In this document: positions 49,922 to 60,600 of the stretch, one piece after another
How positions within the stretch are numbered: the stretch's first letter is position 1
Layout: every line of letters starts with the position of its first letter
Notes under the pieces: model-generated
The model's input: the letters and a program-made list of their open reading frames with translations, nothing else
What the model was told of the DNA's origin: nothing
Databases searched by the model: none
Position numbers and translations under genes: made by a program
NCBI RefSeq assembly: GCF_907164555.1
Contig: NZ_CAJQZC010000005.1
Coordinates: forward strand, 186,001 to 250,000
DNA from: Paraburkholderia saeva
GTDB lineage: Bacteria > Pseudomonadota > Gammaproteobacteria > Burkholderiales > Burkholderiaceae
Direction of reading: 5' to 3'
Length of the DNA stretch: 64,000 bases

Positions 49922-50569
49922 ATGAGCAAGACACTGAAAATAGCGTTGTTCGGCGCGACGGGCATGATCGGTTCACGCGTCGCAGCGGAAGCGGCGCGCC
50001 GCGGGCACACGGTAACCGCGCTGTCGCGCAATCCGGAACGCGTCCCGACCGATGTCGCGAACCTGAAGGCGGCGTCGGCCGACGTGCTCGATGCGGCGAG
50101 CGTAGCGGAGGCGGTGCGCGGCAGTGACGTCGTCGCGAGCGCGTATGCGCCGCCGCAGGGCGATGTAGGCGTGATCGTGGCGGCATCGAAAACGCTCGTC
50201 GACGGTACGCGCGCAGCCGGCGTGAAGCGTCTTGTGGTCGTGGGCGGCGCGGGCTCGCTCGAAGTCGCGCCGGGCACGCAGCTGGTGGATACAGCAGGCT
50301 TCCCGGACGCCTACAAGACGATTGCGCTCGCGCACCGCGACGCGCTGGCGTATTACCGCACGGTCAGCGATCTCGACTGGACGTTCTTCGCGCCCGCTGC
50401 GCTGATCGCGCCGGGCGAGCGCACGGGCACGTTCCGTACCGCGGCGAACGTGCTCGTTGCGGACAAGGACGGCAACAGCACGATCTCCGCCGAAGACTAC
50501 GCAATCGCGTTCGTCGACGAAATCGAACAGGCCCGGTTCATCCGCCAGATAGCGACGGTCGCATACTGA
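49922..50569 (+). CDS. NAD(P)-binding oxidoreductase (YwnB/NmrA-like)
   Basis: A 215-residue atypical short-chain dehydrogenase fold. The dinucleotide-binding loop is IALFGATGMIGSRVAAEAARRGH at about 7-29, and VKRLVVVGGAGSLEV is the central strand. A classical YxxxK catalytic pair is not evident, as in NmrA-like sensors and quinone or flavin reductases of this class. Regulated by the upstream Rrf2 protein through operator O2. The physiological substrate is unknown; a role in thiol or quinone stress is inference. Confidence 0.87.
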   Translation: MSKTLKIALFGATGMIGSRVAAEAARRGHTVTALSRNPERVPTDVANLKAASADVLDAASVAEAVRGSDVVASAYAPPQGDVGVIVAASKTLVDGTRAAGVKRLVVVGGAGSLEVAPGTQLVDTAGFPDAYKTIALAHRDALAYYRTVSDLDWTFFAPAALIAPGERTGTFRTAANVLVADKDGNSTISAEDYAIAFVDEIEQARFIRQIATVAY

Positions 50570-50635
50570 CGCGGCGCGGGCAGGCCGGCGTGGTCTCCAG
50601 ATCGCGCCGGGATCTGCAAGTGTCCTAACATCCGG

Positions 50636-50647
50636 TTACGCATGTAA
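50636..50647. promoter_or_regulatory. Dyad TTAC(G)CATGTAA before mscS-type gene
   Basis: GGTTACGCATGTAA shares 13 of 16 positions with the site upstream of mdtA at 39694-39709. It lies about 60 bp before the channel gene start. Confidence 0.3.
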
Positions 50648-50705
50648 ATGTCGACGCGCCGTAACTGCGGCTACACTGGCGTGTCCCGTCCTGTCACCGG
50701 ATCTC

Positions 50706-53312
50706 ATGAAGTCACGCCCCTCGCGGCGTGAACCCGGGGCCGCGCCGTCGCACGGCGCGCGACCGGTCGTCCACGCCGATTTGTCGCCTTATCCGTACTC
50801 CCGCCGCCAGCCAGCTCCCGCGCGTGCGCCATCGTGGCTTGCCGCGTGGTCTCCGGCTGTGTGGCTGGCCGTCATGGTGTGCGCCGTCCTGCTGGCGGGC
50901 GCGCCGCACGCTGCCCGGGCGGCCGGCACCCCGATGATTCCGGCGCTCCAGAGCCTCATCAACAGTGCGACCGCTTCGTCGGCTGCGGCGGGCTCAGCGC
51001 CTGAAGCGGCGTCGGCGCCCACGCCTGCGAGCCAGGCCGAACTGACGCACTCGCTCGACAACGTCATCTCCACGCTCGATAACGATCGTCAGCGCACCGC
51101 ACTCGTCACGCAGTTGAAGAAGCTGCGCGACGTCTCGCAGACCGTGGGTCCCGTCGCGCCCGCGCAACCGCAACCGAGCCCGGGTCTGCTGGGCGCAATT
51201 GCGTCGGGCATCGCATCGGTCGAAACCGACGTGAGCAACGGCCGCACGCCGCTGCGATACTGGGCGGGGCGTTTCAACGCGGCGGGCAACGAGTTCTACA
51301 CGATCGTCGCGAGCCAGGGGCGCGAGTCGTTCGGCCGCGTGCTGCTCGACCTGTTCGCGATGCTGGCCGGCTGGGGCGCCTGCGCGGGCGGCCTGATCTA
51401 CGTGCAAAAGCGCATGTACGCGCGCTTTGGCATCGTGAATGAACTGAAGCCGAATCCGACGACGCGCGAGTTGCTGATTTTCGCGCTGAGGCGGGTAGGG
51501 CCATGGATCGTCGCGTTCGTCGCCGCGCTGCTCTTCGCGCGCGCGATGCCGGTCGCGCTCGGCCGCACGCTCGGCATGGTGATCACGTATGCGATCGTTG
51601 CCGGCGCGGTGTTCTCCTCGATCTGTCTGATCATGTTTTCGCTGTTCGGCTCCGGACACCGGCGCGTTGCGGTGGGGCTGCTGCTTGCGCACGGCCGTCG
51701 CCTGCTGTTCGTCATCGGCATCTGCAGTGCGCTCGGCGATGCAGCGGTGAACTATGACGTCGCGCATCAACTCGGCTCGAACCTCGCTGCGCTCGTATCG
51801 ACGGCGGCGAACATGACGGCCGCGTTGCTGACCGGCTATTTCGCGCTCGCGTTCCGTCGTCCCATCGCGCATCTGATCCGCAACCGCTCGTACGAACAGC
51901 GGCACGGACACAAGGCCGCCACCGATGCGTTCGATGTCCTCGCCTCAATGTGGCATCTGCCGATGCTGATGCTCGCGGCCGTCTCGGTGATCGCGACGAT
52001 TGCGGGCATCGGCACGAGCGAAAACGTGCTGCAGATTTCCGTGTTGACGGCGCTGCTGCTGGTGCTGGCGTTCTTCATGAGCGCGATCGTGCTGCGCATC
52101 ACGCGCCCCGGTGACCAGCGCCGCCGGCGTCGCTCGCCGTACGTGTCGCGTCTGCTGCGCTTCTTCGGCACACTGATGGTGCTGTTCATCTGGCTTGCTT
52201 TCCTGGAATTCGCGGCGCGGCTGTGGGACATTTCGATCGCGGAATTCGTCGAGGAAAGCGTCACTGCGCGCGGCATCGCGCACGCGGTGATGGCGATCAT
52301 CACGACGGTATTCGTCGCGTGGCTGATCTGGATTCTGATCGACACCGCGATTCTCGATGCGCTCAACCCGACGAGCCCGCGCACGAAAGGACGCAACCCG
52401 AGCACGCGCGCCCGCACGATGCTGCCGCTCGTGCGCAACGCGCTGCTCGTGTCCATCCTGACGATCGCCGGGATCGTCACGGCCGCGAATCTCGGGATCA
52501 ACGTGACGCCGCTGCTGGCCGGCGCCGGCGTGATCGGTCTTGCGATCGGTTTTGGCGCGCAGTCGCTCGTGACCGACCTGATCACGGGGCTTTTCATCAT
52601 CATCGAAGACACGATTTCAGTCGGCGACTGGATCGACGTGGACGGCGGTCACGCGGGCACCGTCGAGCACCTGACGATCCGCACCGTGCGCCTGCGCGAC
52701 GGGCAGGGCGCAATCCACGCCATTCCGTTCTCGCAGATCAAGATCGTGAAGAACCTGTCGCGCGATTTCGCGTACGCCGTATTCGAAGTGCGCGTGCCGT
52801 TCACGGCGGATGTCGACCAGGTGACGCGTCTGATCCGCGAAGTCGGCGCCGAACTGATGGCTGATTTCCGCTATCGACGCGAAATGCTGGGCTCCGTCGA
52901 AGTATGGGGACTCGACCGTTTCGAGCCGAACTGGATGGTCGTCAAAGGGCAGATCAAGACACGGCCGCTGCAGCAATGGAGTGTCGCACGGGCGTTTAAC
53001 CTGCGGCTCAAACGCAAGATGGATGACGCGGGCATCGAGATTCCGGTGCCGCAGATGCGCGTCTATACGTCGACGAAGGATGAAGCGGGCACGGAGATCC
53101 CGCAGGAAGAGGTACAGGCGCCGATGCACGCGCAAGGCGGTGGCCATGCATCGGCGGCTTCGGCTGCTTCGCCTGGTTCAGCGGCTTCGATGGGTCCGGT
53201 TGCGGCGCCACGCGACGTGTCGCATGCGCCGCGTCCGGCGCCGCCTTCTACCGGCGAAACGGCGCCTGTCGCGCCGCAGATTCCAACGGCCGGCGAGGCC
53301 GGCAAAACCTGA
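50706..53312 (+). CDS. Large MscS-type mechanosensitive channel
   Basis: An 868-residue inner-membrane channel, larger than MscS (about 286) and closer to YbiO/MscM-type members. An N-terminal hydrophobic segment (about 50-75) precedes a periplasmic Ala/Pro-rich domain with helical content, then some nine or ten spans. The conserved pore helix and beta domain (NVTPLLAGAGVIGLAIGFGAQSLVTD, about 597-622, then IIIEDTISVGDWIDVDG and FSQIKIVKNLSRDF) are intact, so gating on membrane tension in osmotic downshock is expected. The C-terminal tail is Ala/Pro-rich and disordered. The start is not certain; the first 30 residues are Arg/Pro-rich. Confidence 0.88.
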   Translation: MKSRPSRREPGAAPSHGARPVVHADLSPYPYSRRQPAPARAPSWLAAWSPAVWLAVMVCAVLLAGAPHAARAAGTPMIPALQSLINSATASSAAAGSAPEAASAPTPASQAELTHSLDNVISTLDNDRQRTALVTQLKKLRDVSQTVGPVAPAQPQPSPGLLGAIASGIASVETDVSNGRTPLRYWAGRFNAAGNEFYTIVASQGRESFGRVLLDLFAMLAGWGACAGGLIYVQKRMYARFGIVNELKPNPTTRELLIFALRRVGPWIVAFVAALLFARAMPVALGRTLGMVITYAIVAGAVFSSICLIMFSLFGSGHRRVAVGLLLAHGRRLLFVIGICSALGDAAVNYDVAHQLGSNLAALVSTAANMTAALLTGYFALAFRRPIAHLIRNRSYEQRHGHKAATDAFDVLASMWHLPMLMLAAVSVIATIAGIGTSENVLQISVLTALLLVLAFFMSAIVLRITRPGDQRRRRRSPYVSRLLRFFGTLMVLFIWLAFLEFAARLWDISIAEFVEESVTARGIAHAVMAIITTVFVAWLIWILIDTAILDALNPTSPRTKGRNPSTRARTMLPLVRNALLVSILTIAGIVTAANLGINVTPLLAGAGVIGLAIGFGAQSLVTDLITGLFIIIEDTISVGDWIDVDGGHAGTVEHLTIRTVRLRDGQGAIHAIPFSQIKIVKNLSRDFAYAVFEVRVPFTADVDQVTRLIREVGAELMADFRYRREMLGSVEVWGLDRFEPNWMVVKGQIKTRPLQQWSVARAFNLRLKRKMDDAGIEIPVPQMRVYTSTKDEAGTEIPQEEVQAPMHAQGGGHASAASAASPGSAASMGPVAAPRDVSHAPRPAPPSTGETAPVAPQIPTAGEAGKT

Positions 53313-53327
53313 CGGGCTGCGTGATCA

Positions 53328-54008
53328 TTACGCGAGCGCGCGTTGAGCTGGGCGTTCAGCCGTCGCGGCCGCGCGCAGCAGATCGTTCACATGCGTGGCG
53401 ATCTGTTCACCCGGCACGCCGTACACGTGCAGCGAAACCGCACGCACGTTGCTGCGGTTGCCAAGCTGGTGGATTCCCGTTCGTCCGGCGCGCGTGAACG
53501 ACACGGCGGCGGGCTCACGCGGATGGGTGCGCACTTCGGTCGCGCACTGACCGGCATCGCTCCATTCGAAAACTGTTTCTGTCAGCGTGCCTTCAATGAC
53601 CGCGTAGCCGCACCACGTGTGATGGGCGTGCACGGGGCTCATCTGGCCAGGCATCCACACGAGTGCAGCGACCGCATAACGGCCGAGCGGATCGGCGGCG
53701 AGCAGATGACGACGATAGCAGTCGGGCGAACCTTCCCGCTGCGCGGGGTTCAGCAGCGTGTCGTCGGCGATGGCTTCGGCGAGCGCGGCACGAACGGCGC
53801 GCGCGAAACTGGCCCCTTGGAAAGGATCGACGCTGCCGGCAGCGCGGGTGGATTCACCCAGGGCGACGTCGAGCGAGCGGCACAGCCTGCCGATGGCGGC
53901 GAGCGGCTGCGTTGCCTGCCTGGCCCGCGCCTGCAGGTGCCGGGTGTCCGCGCCGGCGAGGCTAAGGGCGGCGCGGTCGGAAAACATCAGGTTGGCGTCG
54001 TGGCTCAT
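53328..54008 (-). CDS. Cysteine dioxygenase-family thiol dioxygenase
   Basis: A 226-residue cupin non-haem iron enzyme that would oxidise cysteine or a related thiol (for example 3-mercaptopropionate) to the sulphinate. Iron ligands are His127 and His129 in SPVHAHHTWCGYAVIEG and His180 in RTGIHQLGN, giving the three-His site. The exact thiol is not decidable. It diverges from an Lrp/AsnC regulator across 130 bp, which suggests amino-acid-responsive control. Confidence 0.82.
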   Translation of the reverse strand: MSHDANLMFSDRAALSLAGADTRHLQARARQATQPLAAIGRLCRSLDVALGESTRAAGSVDPFQGASFARAVRAALAEAIADDTLLNPAQREGSPDCYRRHLLAADPLGRYAVAALVWMPGQMSPVHAHHTWCGYAVIEGTLTETVFEWSDAGQCATEVRTHPREPAAVSFTRAGRTGIHQLGNRSNVRAVSLHVYGVPGEQIATHVNDLLRAAATAERPAQRALA

Positions 54009-54138
54009 GGCGATAATGAATGTGTTGTTGTGTGGTGTTCGGACAACGACATTTATACCGGTTTGCGCGGAGAAAGAGTTTTCATATAATTCCCCTTGAT
54101 AACGTAAAAATAGAATAATTTTCTACCTGGGTGCCCTC

Positions 54139-54612
54139 ATGGGAATGGACCTTATCGACCGGAAGCTGCTTGAACTGCTCCAGTCGGACGCTACGATGCC
54201 GATCGCGGAACTCGCGCAGCAGGTGAACCTGTCGCAAACGCCGTGCTGGAAACGCGTGCAACGGCTGAAGGAAGCGGGCGTGATCCGCGCGCAGGTGGCG
54301 CTGTGCGACCCGCGCAAGCTGGGCGTCGGCACCACGGTGTTCGTGGCCATCCGCACGAACCAGCACACGGAAGAGTGGGCGCAGATGTTTACGCGCGCCG
54401 TGCAGGACATTCCAGAAGTGGTGGAGGTCTATCGCATGAGCGGGGAGACGGACTACCTGCTGCGCGTTGTCGCGTCCGATATCGATGATTACGACCGCGT
54501 CTACAAACTGTTGATTCGCGCGGTGCCGCTCTACGACGTCAGCTCCAGTTTTGCGATGGAGCAGATCAAGTATTCGACGGCGTTGCCGGTGCGCGCGACA
54601 GCGATCACGTAA
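54139..54612 (+). CDS. Lrp/AsnC family regulator
   Basis: 157 residues: N-terminal HTH at about 4-60 (LIDRKLLELLQSDATMPIAELAQQVNLSQTPCWKRVQRLKEAGVI) and C-terminal RAM/ligand domain (VYRMSGETDYLLRVVASDIDDYDRVYKLL). The SQTPCWKRVQRL recognition helix is typical of Lrp-like local regulators. Divergent from the thiol dioxygenase gene, its likely target. ATG at 54139 or 54145. Confidence 0.92.
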   Translation: MGMDLIDRKLLELLQSDATMPIAELAQQVNLSQTPCWKRVQRLKEAGVIRAQVALCDPRKLGVGTTVFVAIRTNQHTEEWAQMFTRAVQDIPEVVEVYRMSGETDYLLRVVASDIDDYDRVYKLLIRAVPLYDVSSSFAMEQIKYSTALPVRATAIT

Positions 54613-54760
54613 CGGGCGGGAAACACCGCTGTGTTGCATGCAGGGCAGCGGTGGTTGCGCGGTATTGCCTGCGTCGCGTCAGGCGTGTTGCAAGCAGAGT
54701 GCAAGGACTGCGGGCGTAGAATGCCGCTTCCTTCGACACAACCCGCCCTCTGGTGTTTTC

Positions 54761-54961
54761 ATGAACGAACCGCGCAGGAAGAATCCGACTTTTGGCATCG
54801 CTGTATTTATCGTGGTCGTCGTGCTGATTGTGATCGGGACGCTGGCTTATAACGCGATCAAGGAAAAGCGCGAGTTCGACGAGCAAAATACGCCGATGCC
54901 CCAGGCCGCCTCGGCCACGACGTCGACCGGTCCGAACGGCGCGACCGGCGCCTCGCAGTAA
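54761..54961 (+). CDS. Small single-span membrane protein
   Basis: 66 residues: a basic N-terminus MNEPRRKNPT, one hydrophobic span (about 11-33, GIAVFIVVVVLIVIGTLAYNAI), and a polar Ala/Ser/Thr tail. No family recognised. Codon use and the clean span support a real gene; the function is unknown. Confidence 0.6.
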   Translation: MNEPRRKNPTFGIAVFIVVVVLIVIGTLAYNAIKEKREFDEQNTPMPQAASATTSTGPNGATGASQ

Positions 54962-54989
54962 CGCGGCACGGCACGCGGGGTCCGGTCGA

Positions 54990-57440
54990 TCAGTCTTCCG
55001 GCAGTCTGATCACGCTCGCGTCGCGCCGGATCTGCGAGGCTGCCGCGACCATCTGTTTGCACTGGTGCGCGAGCTGCTTCAGGTCATGAACCGCATCTGC
55101 CGAATAATCCGCTGACTGTTCTGCTTCCACCACTGTGGCGTCGAGTTCGCGGGTCATGTGTTTCGCGATGTCGGCCTGATCGGCCGGCGGGGCGCTTCCC
55201 AATTCAGCTTCGCTCAGATTGTCGCGCACGAGGGTGAGCGCGCGCTGCAGCGAGTTCAACGAAACGACGCCCTTTTGCTGCGCGGCCGTGCGTAACAGCG
55301 GCGCGGCAGCCGTAATCTGCGAAGCGAGGACGTGGCTGCGGACCAGCAGGTCATTCAGCTCGGGCACGAACTTCTGCGCCGACTTCGGTTCGAGCATCAT
55401 GCGCTGGAACGCCTGGCCGAGATTTGCAAACGCGACATGCACGTTCTTGCGTGCGAGCCGGTAACGGAAGTCGCGGTCGAGCGCATTGGCAGCGGTTACC
55501 GCAGCGGGTGACGTGGCAGCAGGCGTGGTGGCTGCTTTGGGTGATACACCAGGCACAGCCGTAGCGACGCCGGCGGCCGGATTGATCGCTGCATTGCCGA
55601 CAACCGATGGCGCGAGCACAGCCGTATCGCCGCCTGCGGACGCTTCCGCCAGTGCCGCGACCGGTGCCCGCGCGCCCGCCTCGGTGACTGCTGTCGCGGA
55701 AATGCCCGCGCTTGCCGGGGCCGGCTTGCCGCTCCACCACCAGCTCGCTTCCAGATACTGGCGGGTCGCCGAAATCATGTCGTTGACGAGCTTGCCCATC
55801 AGCCGGTATTCCCAGTACGGGAACAGATGACTCGCGGCAATCGCGATCGCACAACCCACGACGGTATCGATCGCGCGCTCGCCGATGATATGCAGGCTGC
55901 CCGGTGCGAGCAGATGAAACATCAGCAGCACATACGACGACGTGAACACGACGCTCGCGGTGTAGTTGAACAGCAGCAGGCTGTAGCTCATCACCATCGA
56001 GGCGAACATCACGACCAGCAGGATGTGCGGTTCCTTGACGAAGATCATCAGCGCGATACTGGCCGTACAGCCGATCATCGTGCCGACGATCCGCTGCCCG
56101 TTACGTTGCTTGGTCAGCGAATAGCCCGGTTTCAGGATGATGACGGTGGTCATCACGATCCAGTAGGCGTTCGTGAGCGGCAGCAGACGGCCCAGCCAGA
56201 AGCCGACAGCAACCGCGATCGTTACGCGCAGCGCATGCCGGAAACTCGGCGACGCCATCGTCAGGTTCGTGAAGATCTGCCGGAACGGCACGCGGCGGCT
56301 GGAGATGAAACGCGACAGCGCCTGGTCGACCCGTACTTCGGTTTCCGTCACGTCGGCGTCATCGGAGAGGCTCTTTCTCATCCGGTCGATCAGACGCGTC
56401 GCGCTCCAGATGCGCCGGAAGGTTGCCGACACCGCCGCGTACGCCTCCGGGTTTTTCGTCTGCACCTCGTGCCTGCGCAACTGCTCGATTTCGTATTCGA
56501 TGGCCCGCAGTTCGGCCTTCATGCTGATGCGCAGCCGTGGCGGGCGGTTGCGTAATGCCGCGAGGCCGATGTCTTCAAGATCGGCCGCGACCTTGCGCAT
56601 CAGGTCGCGATAAAAGATCAGCAGGTCGGAGCCGCCGAACGTGTTGCGTACCAGCGGATAGTCGGTGTGTGCGCCGACGATCAGCTCATGCAGATCGACC
56701 GTATTGATAAAGAGATTGAACAGGGCAGCGCGCCGGCCGTCCATCCGGCCGCTTTTCAGCTTCGGCAGGTTGCGCAGCACGATGTCGCGCGCCGCGTCCT
56801 GGCGCTCGACCGCAGCAATCTGCCTCGCGACGAGATTGCGGTAGCACTCGTCGAGATCGTGGTCGAGGTCGTAGAAATCGGAGCGTGCAAGCAGGTAATC
56901 GGCACAGGCGAACACGCTCTCCGCCAGCGCCTGTTGCTCGATGCGATGCATCATCCAGCGGCTCACCAGCGTCGCCCAGTATGTGTACCAGAGGCCGCCC
57001 AGCAGGATCCACGATGCGTTGACGAGTGCCTGCAGGGGCGTGAAGTGCTCCTCCAGCGTCATGATCATCATGAAGAGCGTCGCGAAGCTGATCTGCGGCC
57101 AGCGGTTGCCGTAGACGACGATCAGCGAAAGCACGAACGTGAGCGGTACGACCGTGCACCAGAGCGCCACCGGGTTGACCGTGGCGAGCCCGGTGGCAAG
57201 CGCGGAGAGAAACCCGATCACCGTGCAGGCAAGCATCTCGTTGTGCTTGTACTTGAGCGGGCCCGGCATGTCGACGACGCAGGCGCCGAGTGCGCCGGTG
57301 GCGATCGTAAACCCCAGTTCGCGGTTGTGAAACACGACGAGGCAAAGCACGGCCGGCAATGAGACGCCCACTGCAATGCGCAGTCCGCCATAGAAATACT
57401 GGCTGTACAAAAATTTCTTGATTTCGACCGAATAACGCAT
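54990..57440 (-). CDS. FUSC family inner-membrane protein (YccS/aromatic-acid exporter-like)
   Basis: 816 residues with the duplicated FUSC layout: two sets of about five to six hydrophobic spans (about 20-155 and 385-520) separated by a soluble helical domain, then a long C-terminal cytoplasmic region. The second repeat carries LTNAYWIVMTTVIILKPGYSLTKQRNGQRIVGTMIGC, the FUSC signature. An Ala/Pro/Val-rich low-complexity linker (about 575-655) precedes the final helical part. Related proteins export aromatic acids or p-hydroxybenzoate; no adaptor gene is adjacent, so the substrate is open. The start gives MRYSVEIKKFLYSQYFYGGLR. Confidence 0.88.
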   Translation of the reverse strand: MRYSVEIKKFLYSQYFYGGLRIAVGVSLPAVLCLVVFHNRELGFTIATGALGACVVDMPGPLKYKHNEMLACTVIGFLSALATGLATVNPVALWCTVVPLTFVLSLIVVYGNRWPQISFATLFMMIMTLEEHFTPLQALVNASWILLGGLWYTYWATLVSRWMMHRIEQQALAESVFACADYLLARSDFYDLDHDLDECYRNLVARQIAAVERQDAARDIVLRNLPKLKSGRMDGRRAALFNLFINTVDLHELIVGAHTDYPLVRNTFGGSDLLIFYRDLMRKVAADLEDIGLAALRNRPPRLRISMKAELRAIEYEIEQLRRHEVQTKNPEAYAAVSATFRRIWSATRLIDRMRKSLSDDADVTETEVRVDQALSRFISSRRVPFRQIFTNLTMASPSFRHALRVTIAVAVGFWLGRLLPLTNAYWIVMTTVIILKPGYSLTKQRNGQRIVGTMIGCTASIALMIFVKEPHILLVVMFASMVMSYSLLLFNYTASVVFTSSYVLLMFHLLAPGSLHIIGERAIDTVVGCAIAIAASHLFPYWEYRLMGKLVNDMISATRQYLEASWWWSGKPAPASAGISATAVTEAGARAPVAALAEASAGGDTAVLAPSVVGNAAINPAAGVATAVPGVSPKAATTPAATSPAAVTAANALDRDFRYRLARKNVHVAFANLGQAFQRMMLEPKSAQKFVPELNDLLVRSHVLASQITAAAPLLRTAAQQKGVVSLNSLQRALTLVRDNLSEAELGSAPPADQADIAKHMTRELDATVVEAEQSADYSADAVHDLKQLAHQCKQMVAAASQIRRDASVIRLPED

Positions 57441-57645
57441 CGACTGCCTGGGCTTTGCTGGTTTGAGGGAAACGTAAAAACGCCTGGGGGCCAGACTCAA
57501 GCTGCGTCGAGTCTAACTGATTTTGTACGGGCTCTGACCTCATCCATCCGGCCAGGTTCTACGCGATCGACGCCTTTGTTATGCTGTCGCCTCAATGTCT
57601 GTCGCCGTGTCCTGTCAGGGCCGCGACGCCGCTTTCCCGGGTCCC

Positions 57646-60600
57646 ATGCTCCAGCTCTTCTATTCGAACCGTTACGAGACGCTCGCAGCAGCGCTGCTCG
57701 ACGATCTGTTGGCCGCGCCGCCCGATCCGTGGGCGGCGCAGTCCGTCATCGTGCCGAGTGCCGCAGTGCGCCGTCAGCTCGAAATCGATATCGCCGAGCG
57801 GCATGGTGTTTGCGCGAACATCAACTTCGGCTATCTCGCGCAGTGGTTATGGGCACGCATTGACGGCGTGATTCCCGTGCCGGTTCATTCGCCGTTCGCG
57901 CCCGACCGGCTCGTATGGCGTTGCTACCGGCTGCTGGGCGAACCGCCCGGCGACGGCGATGGTGCGGCATGGAATGCGTCGCCGCGTCTGCGCAGCTATC
58001 TCGATGCCGCGGATGCGCCCATGCGCTACGAACTCGCACGGCGGATCGCCACGGTGCTGGATCATTACCTGACGTACAGGCCCGAGTGGCTGACGCAATG
58101 GCAGGCAGGCGGTTCCATTTTCGCGGGGGCTTCAGGATTCGCGCAGGATCAGGGCCCCCGGCTCACGGGCGGCAGTGAGGCCATCCGCGAGGACGAGCGC
58201 TGGCAGGCCGCGCTGTGGCGCACGCTTTCAATGGAAGTCGCGGGCGATGTGCAGTCGCCAGCCGATGCCGCGCCGCCTGCTTACCGCTTTCTCGATCAGG
58301 TGCGCTCGCTCGACCTCGACGCCGTCGCACGGGCGCAATGGCCGGAGTCGGTGAGCGTGTTCGCGCTGCCGACCATGCCGCCGCTGCACGTCGCGCTGCT
58401 GCGCGAACTGTCGCGCTGGATCGATGTGCGCCTCTACGTGATGAATCCGTGCCGCGAGTACTGGTTCGATATCGTCAGCGAAGGCCGTATCGAATCGCTC
58501 GATGCTGCCGGTCAACTCGACTTCCAGGAAGTGGGCCATCCGTTGCTCGCGGAGTGGGGCAGACAGACACAGGCACAGTTGCACATGCTGCATGAACTGA
58601 CGGAAAGCGCTGCATCGAGCGAGGTGTCGCAGTTCGTCGGGAATCCCGGTTCGAGCTGGCTCGCCAGTACACAGAACGCGATTCTCGATCTGCACAACGA
58701 AGCCGATGGCGAACCGCCCGCCGTGCACGGCATCGAGGTCCACGTGTGCCACAGCCTGTCGCGTCAGCTCGAAGTGCTGCACGACCGTCTGCTTGGCTGG
58801 TTCGACGAGTTCGACGACCTGCAACCGTCGGACGTGCTGGTCGCGTTTCCCGACCTCGGCGCTGCCGGTCCGCTGATCGACGCCGTGTTCGGCACGGCGC
58901 CGCCCGGAGACACGCGGCGTATTCCGTATCGCATCACGGGCTTGCCGCCATCGCAGGCCAATCCGGTTGCGCGCGTGCTGCTCGACTGGCTGGCGCTGCC
59001 TGACCGTAGCGTCGGGGCACCGGAGCTGATCGAATGGTTGCGCGTCGATGCAATCGGTGCGCGCTACGGCATCGATGCGGTGGCGCTCGAAGCCGCGCAG
59101 GAATGGCTGGCGGCGGCCGGCGCGCGTCGCGGGCTCGCGCCGGTCGAACCGGATGATGTAGCGGTGCCTGTCGCGCGCCACACGTTTTCGGATGCGCTCA
59201 CACGTCTCTTTCTTGGCTACGCGATGCCCGAGGGCGGCGATCCTGTCGATGCCTGGCTTCCCGTCGAAGGTGCTGACGGCTCGGATGCCGAACTGCTGGG
59301 GCGGCTTGCGCGCTTCGTCGACGATATCGACGCGTTCGCGCGCATATGCGAGACGGAGCACTCGCCGGCGGAATGGACGCAGTTGCTGCTCGAAACGCTC
59401 GGTCAGTGCTTCGACGGCGGCGTGCTGTTCGCCGATGCGCTCTCGGACGTGCGCGATGCACTCGACGCAATGGGTGCCGCGATGCATGCAGGGGCCGGGC
59501 ATCTGACGTTGCCGGCAGCGGTCGTGCGCACCGCATTTGCCGAAGCGCTCGACGATCCCGCGCGCGGCGGTGTGCCGTGGGGCAGCGTGACGTTCTCGTC
59601 GCTCACGAGCCTGCGCGGGCTGCCATATCGCATTGTGTGCCTGCTCGGCATGGATGACGGTGTGCTGCCGAGCCTCGCCCGCGCCGACGAGTTCGATCTG
59701 ATGGCGGCGTTCGGCAAGGCTGGAGACCGCCAGCGCCGTGACGACGAACGCAATCTGTTCCTCGACCTCGTATTGGCTGCGCGTGACCGTCTGCTGATCG
59801 CCTACACCGGGCGCAGCATTCGCGATAACGCGCCGTTGCCGCCGGCCGCACTGGTCGATGAATTGCTCGATCACCTTGCGCGCGTTTCGTCCGGGCCCGA
59901 TGCAGCGCCGGCGGAAGTCGATCTCGCGCGGCGTGCGTTCGTCATCGAACATCCCTTGCAGCCGTTCGCATCGGATTACTTCGAGTCGGGCAGGGGGCTT
60001 TTTACCTATGACGCAGATCGCGCGGAACTGGCGGGTCTGCTGGCTGCCCCGCGCGAGGCAACCGCCGCGCCGTTCTTCGCGCAACCGTTGCCCGCCGAAG
60101 CGGCAGCGCCCGTCGCGTTCGACAGTTTCATGCACTTCTGGCGTCATCCCGCCCGGGCGATCCTGCGCGACCGGCTTGGCATCGTGCTGTCTGATGCGCA
60201 GGGCGAACTGCTCGATGTCGAACCGTTCGAACTCGACTACGCAGGGCGCGACGCGCTGGCTGACCGGCTGCTGCCGGGGCTGCTCGAACGGGATGAAAGC
60301 GACGATGCGTTGGCGCGCGCACGTCGCGTAGCGGAAGCGAGCCCGGAACTGCCAGGCGGTGCGACGGGCGCCGTATGGCGCGCACGCGAGCTCGGCGCGC
60401 TGCGCCATCTCGCAGAGAGCGTTCGCAGCGAACTCGCTGCGGGCGTCGAGCGTTTGCCGTTTGCGCTCGACATCGTCCCGCGATGGCCTGACAGCGCCAA
60501 CATCGAATTGTTCGGCGAGCACGACGTGGCGCTTCGGCAGGCAGCGCTCGACTCGCCGTTCCATCTGCATGGCACGCTCAACATGCTCACAGAGGCCGGC

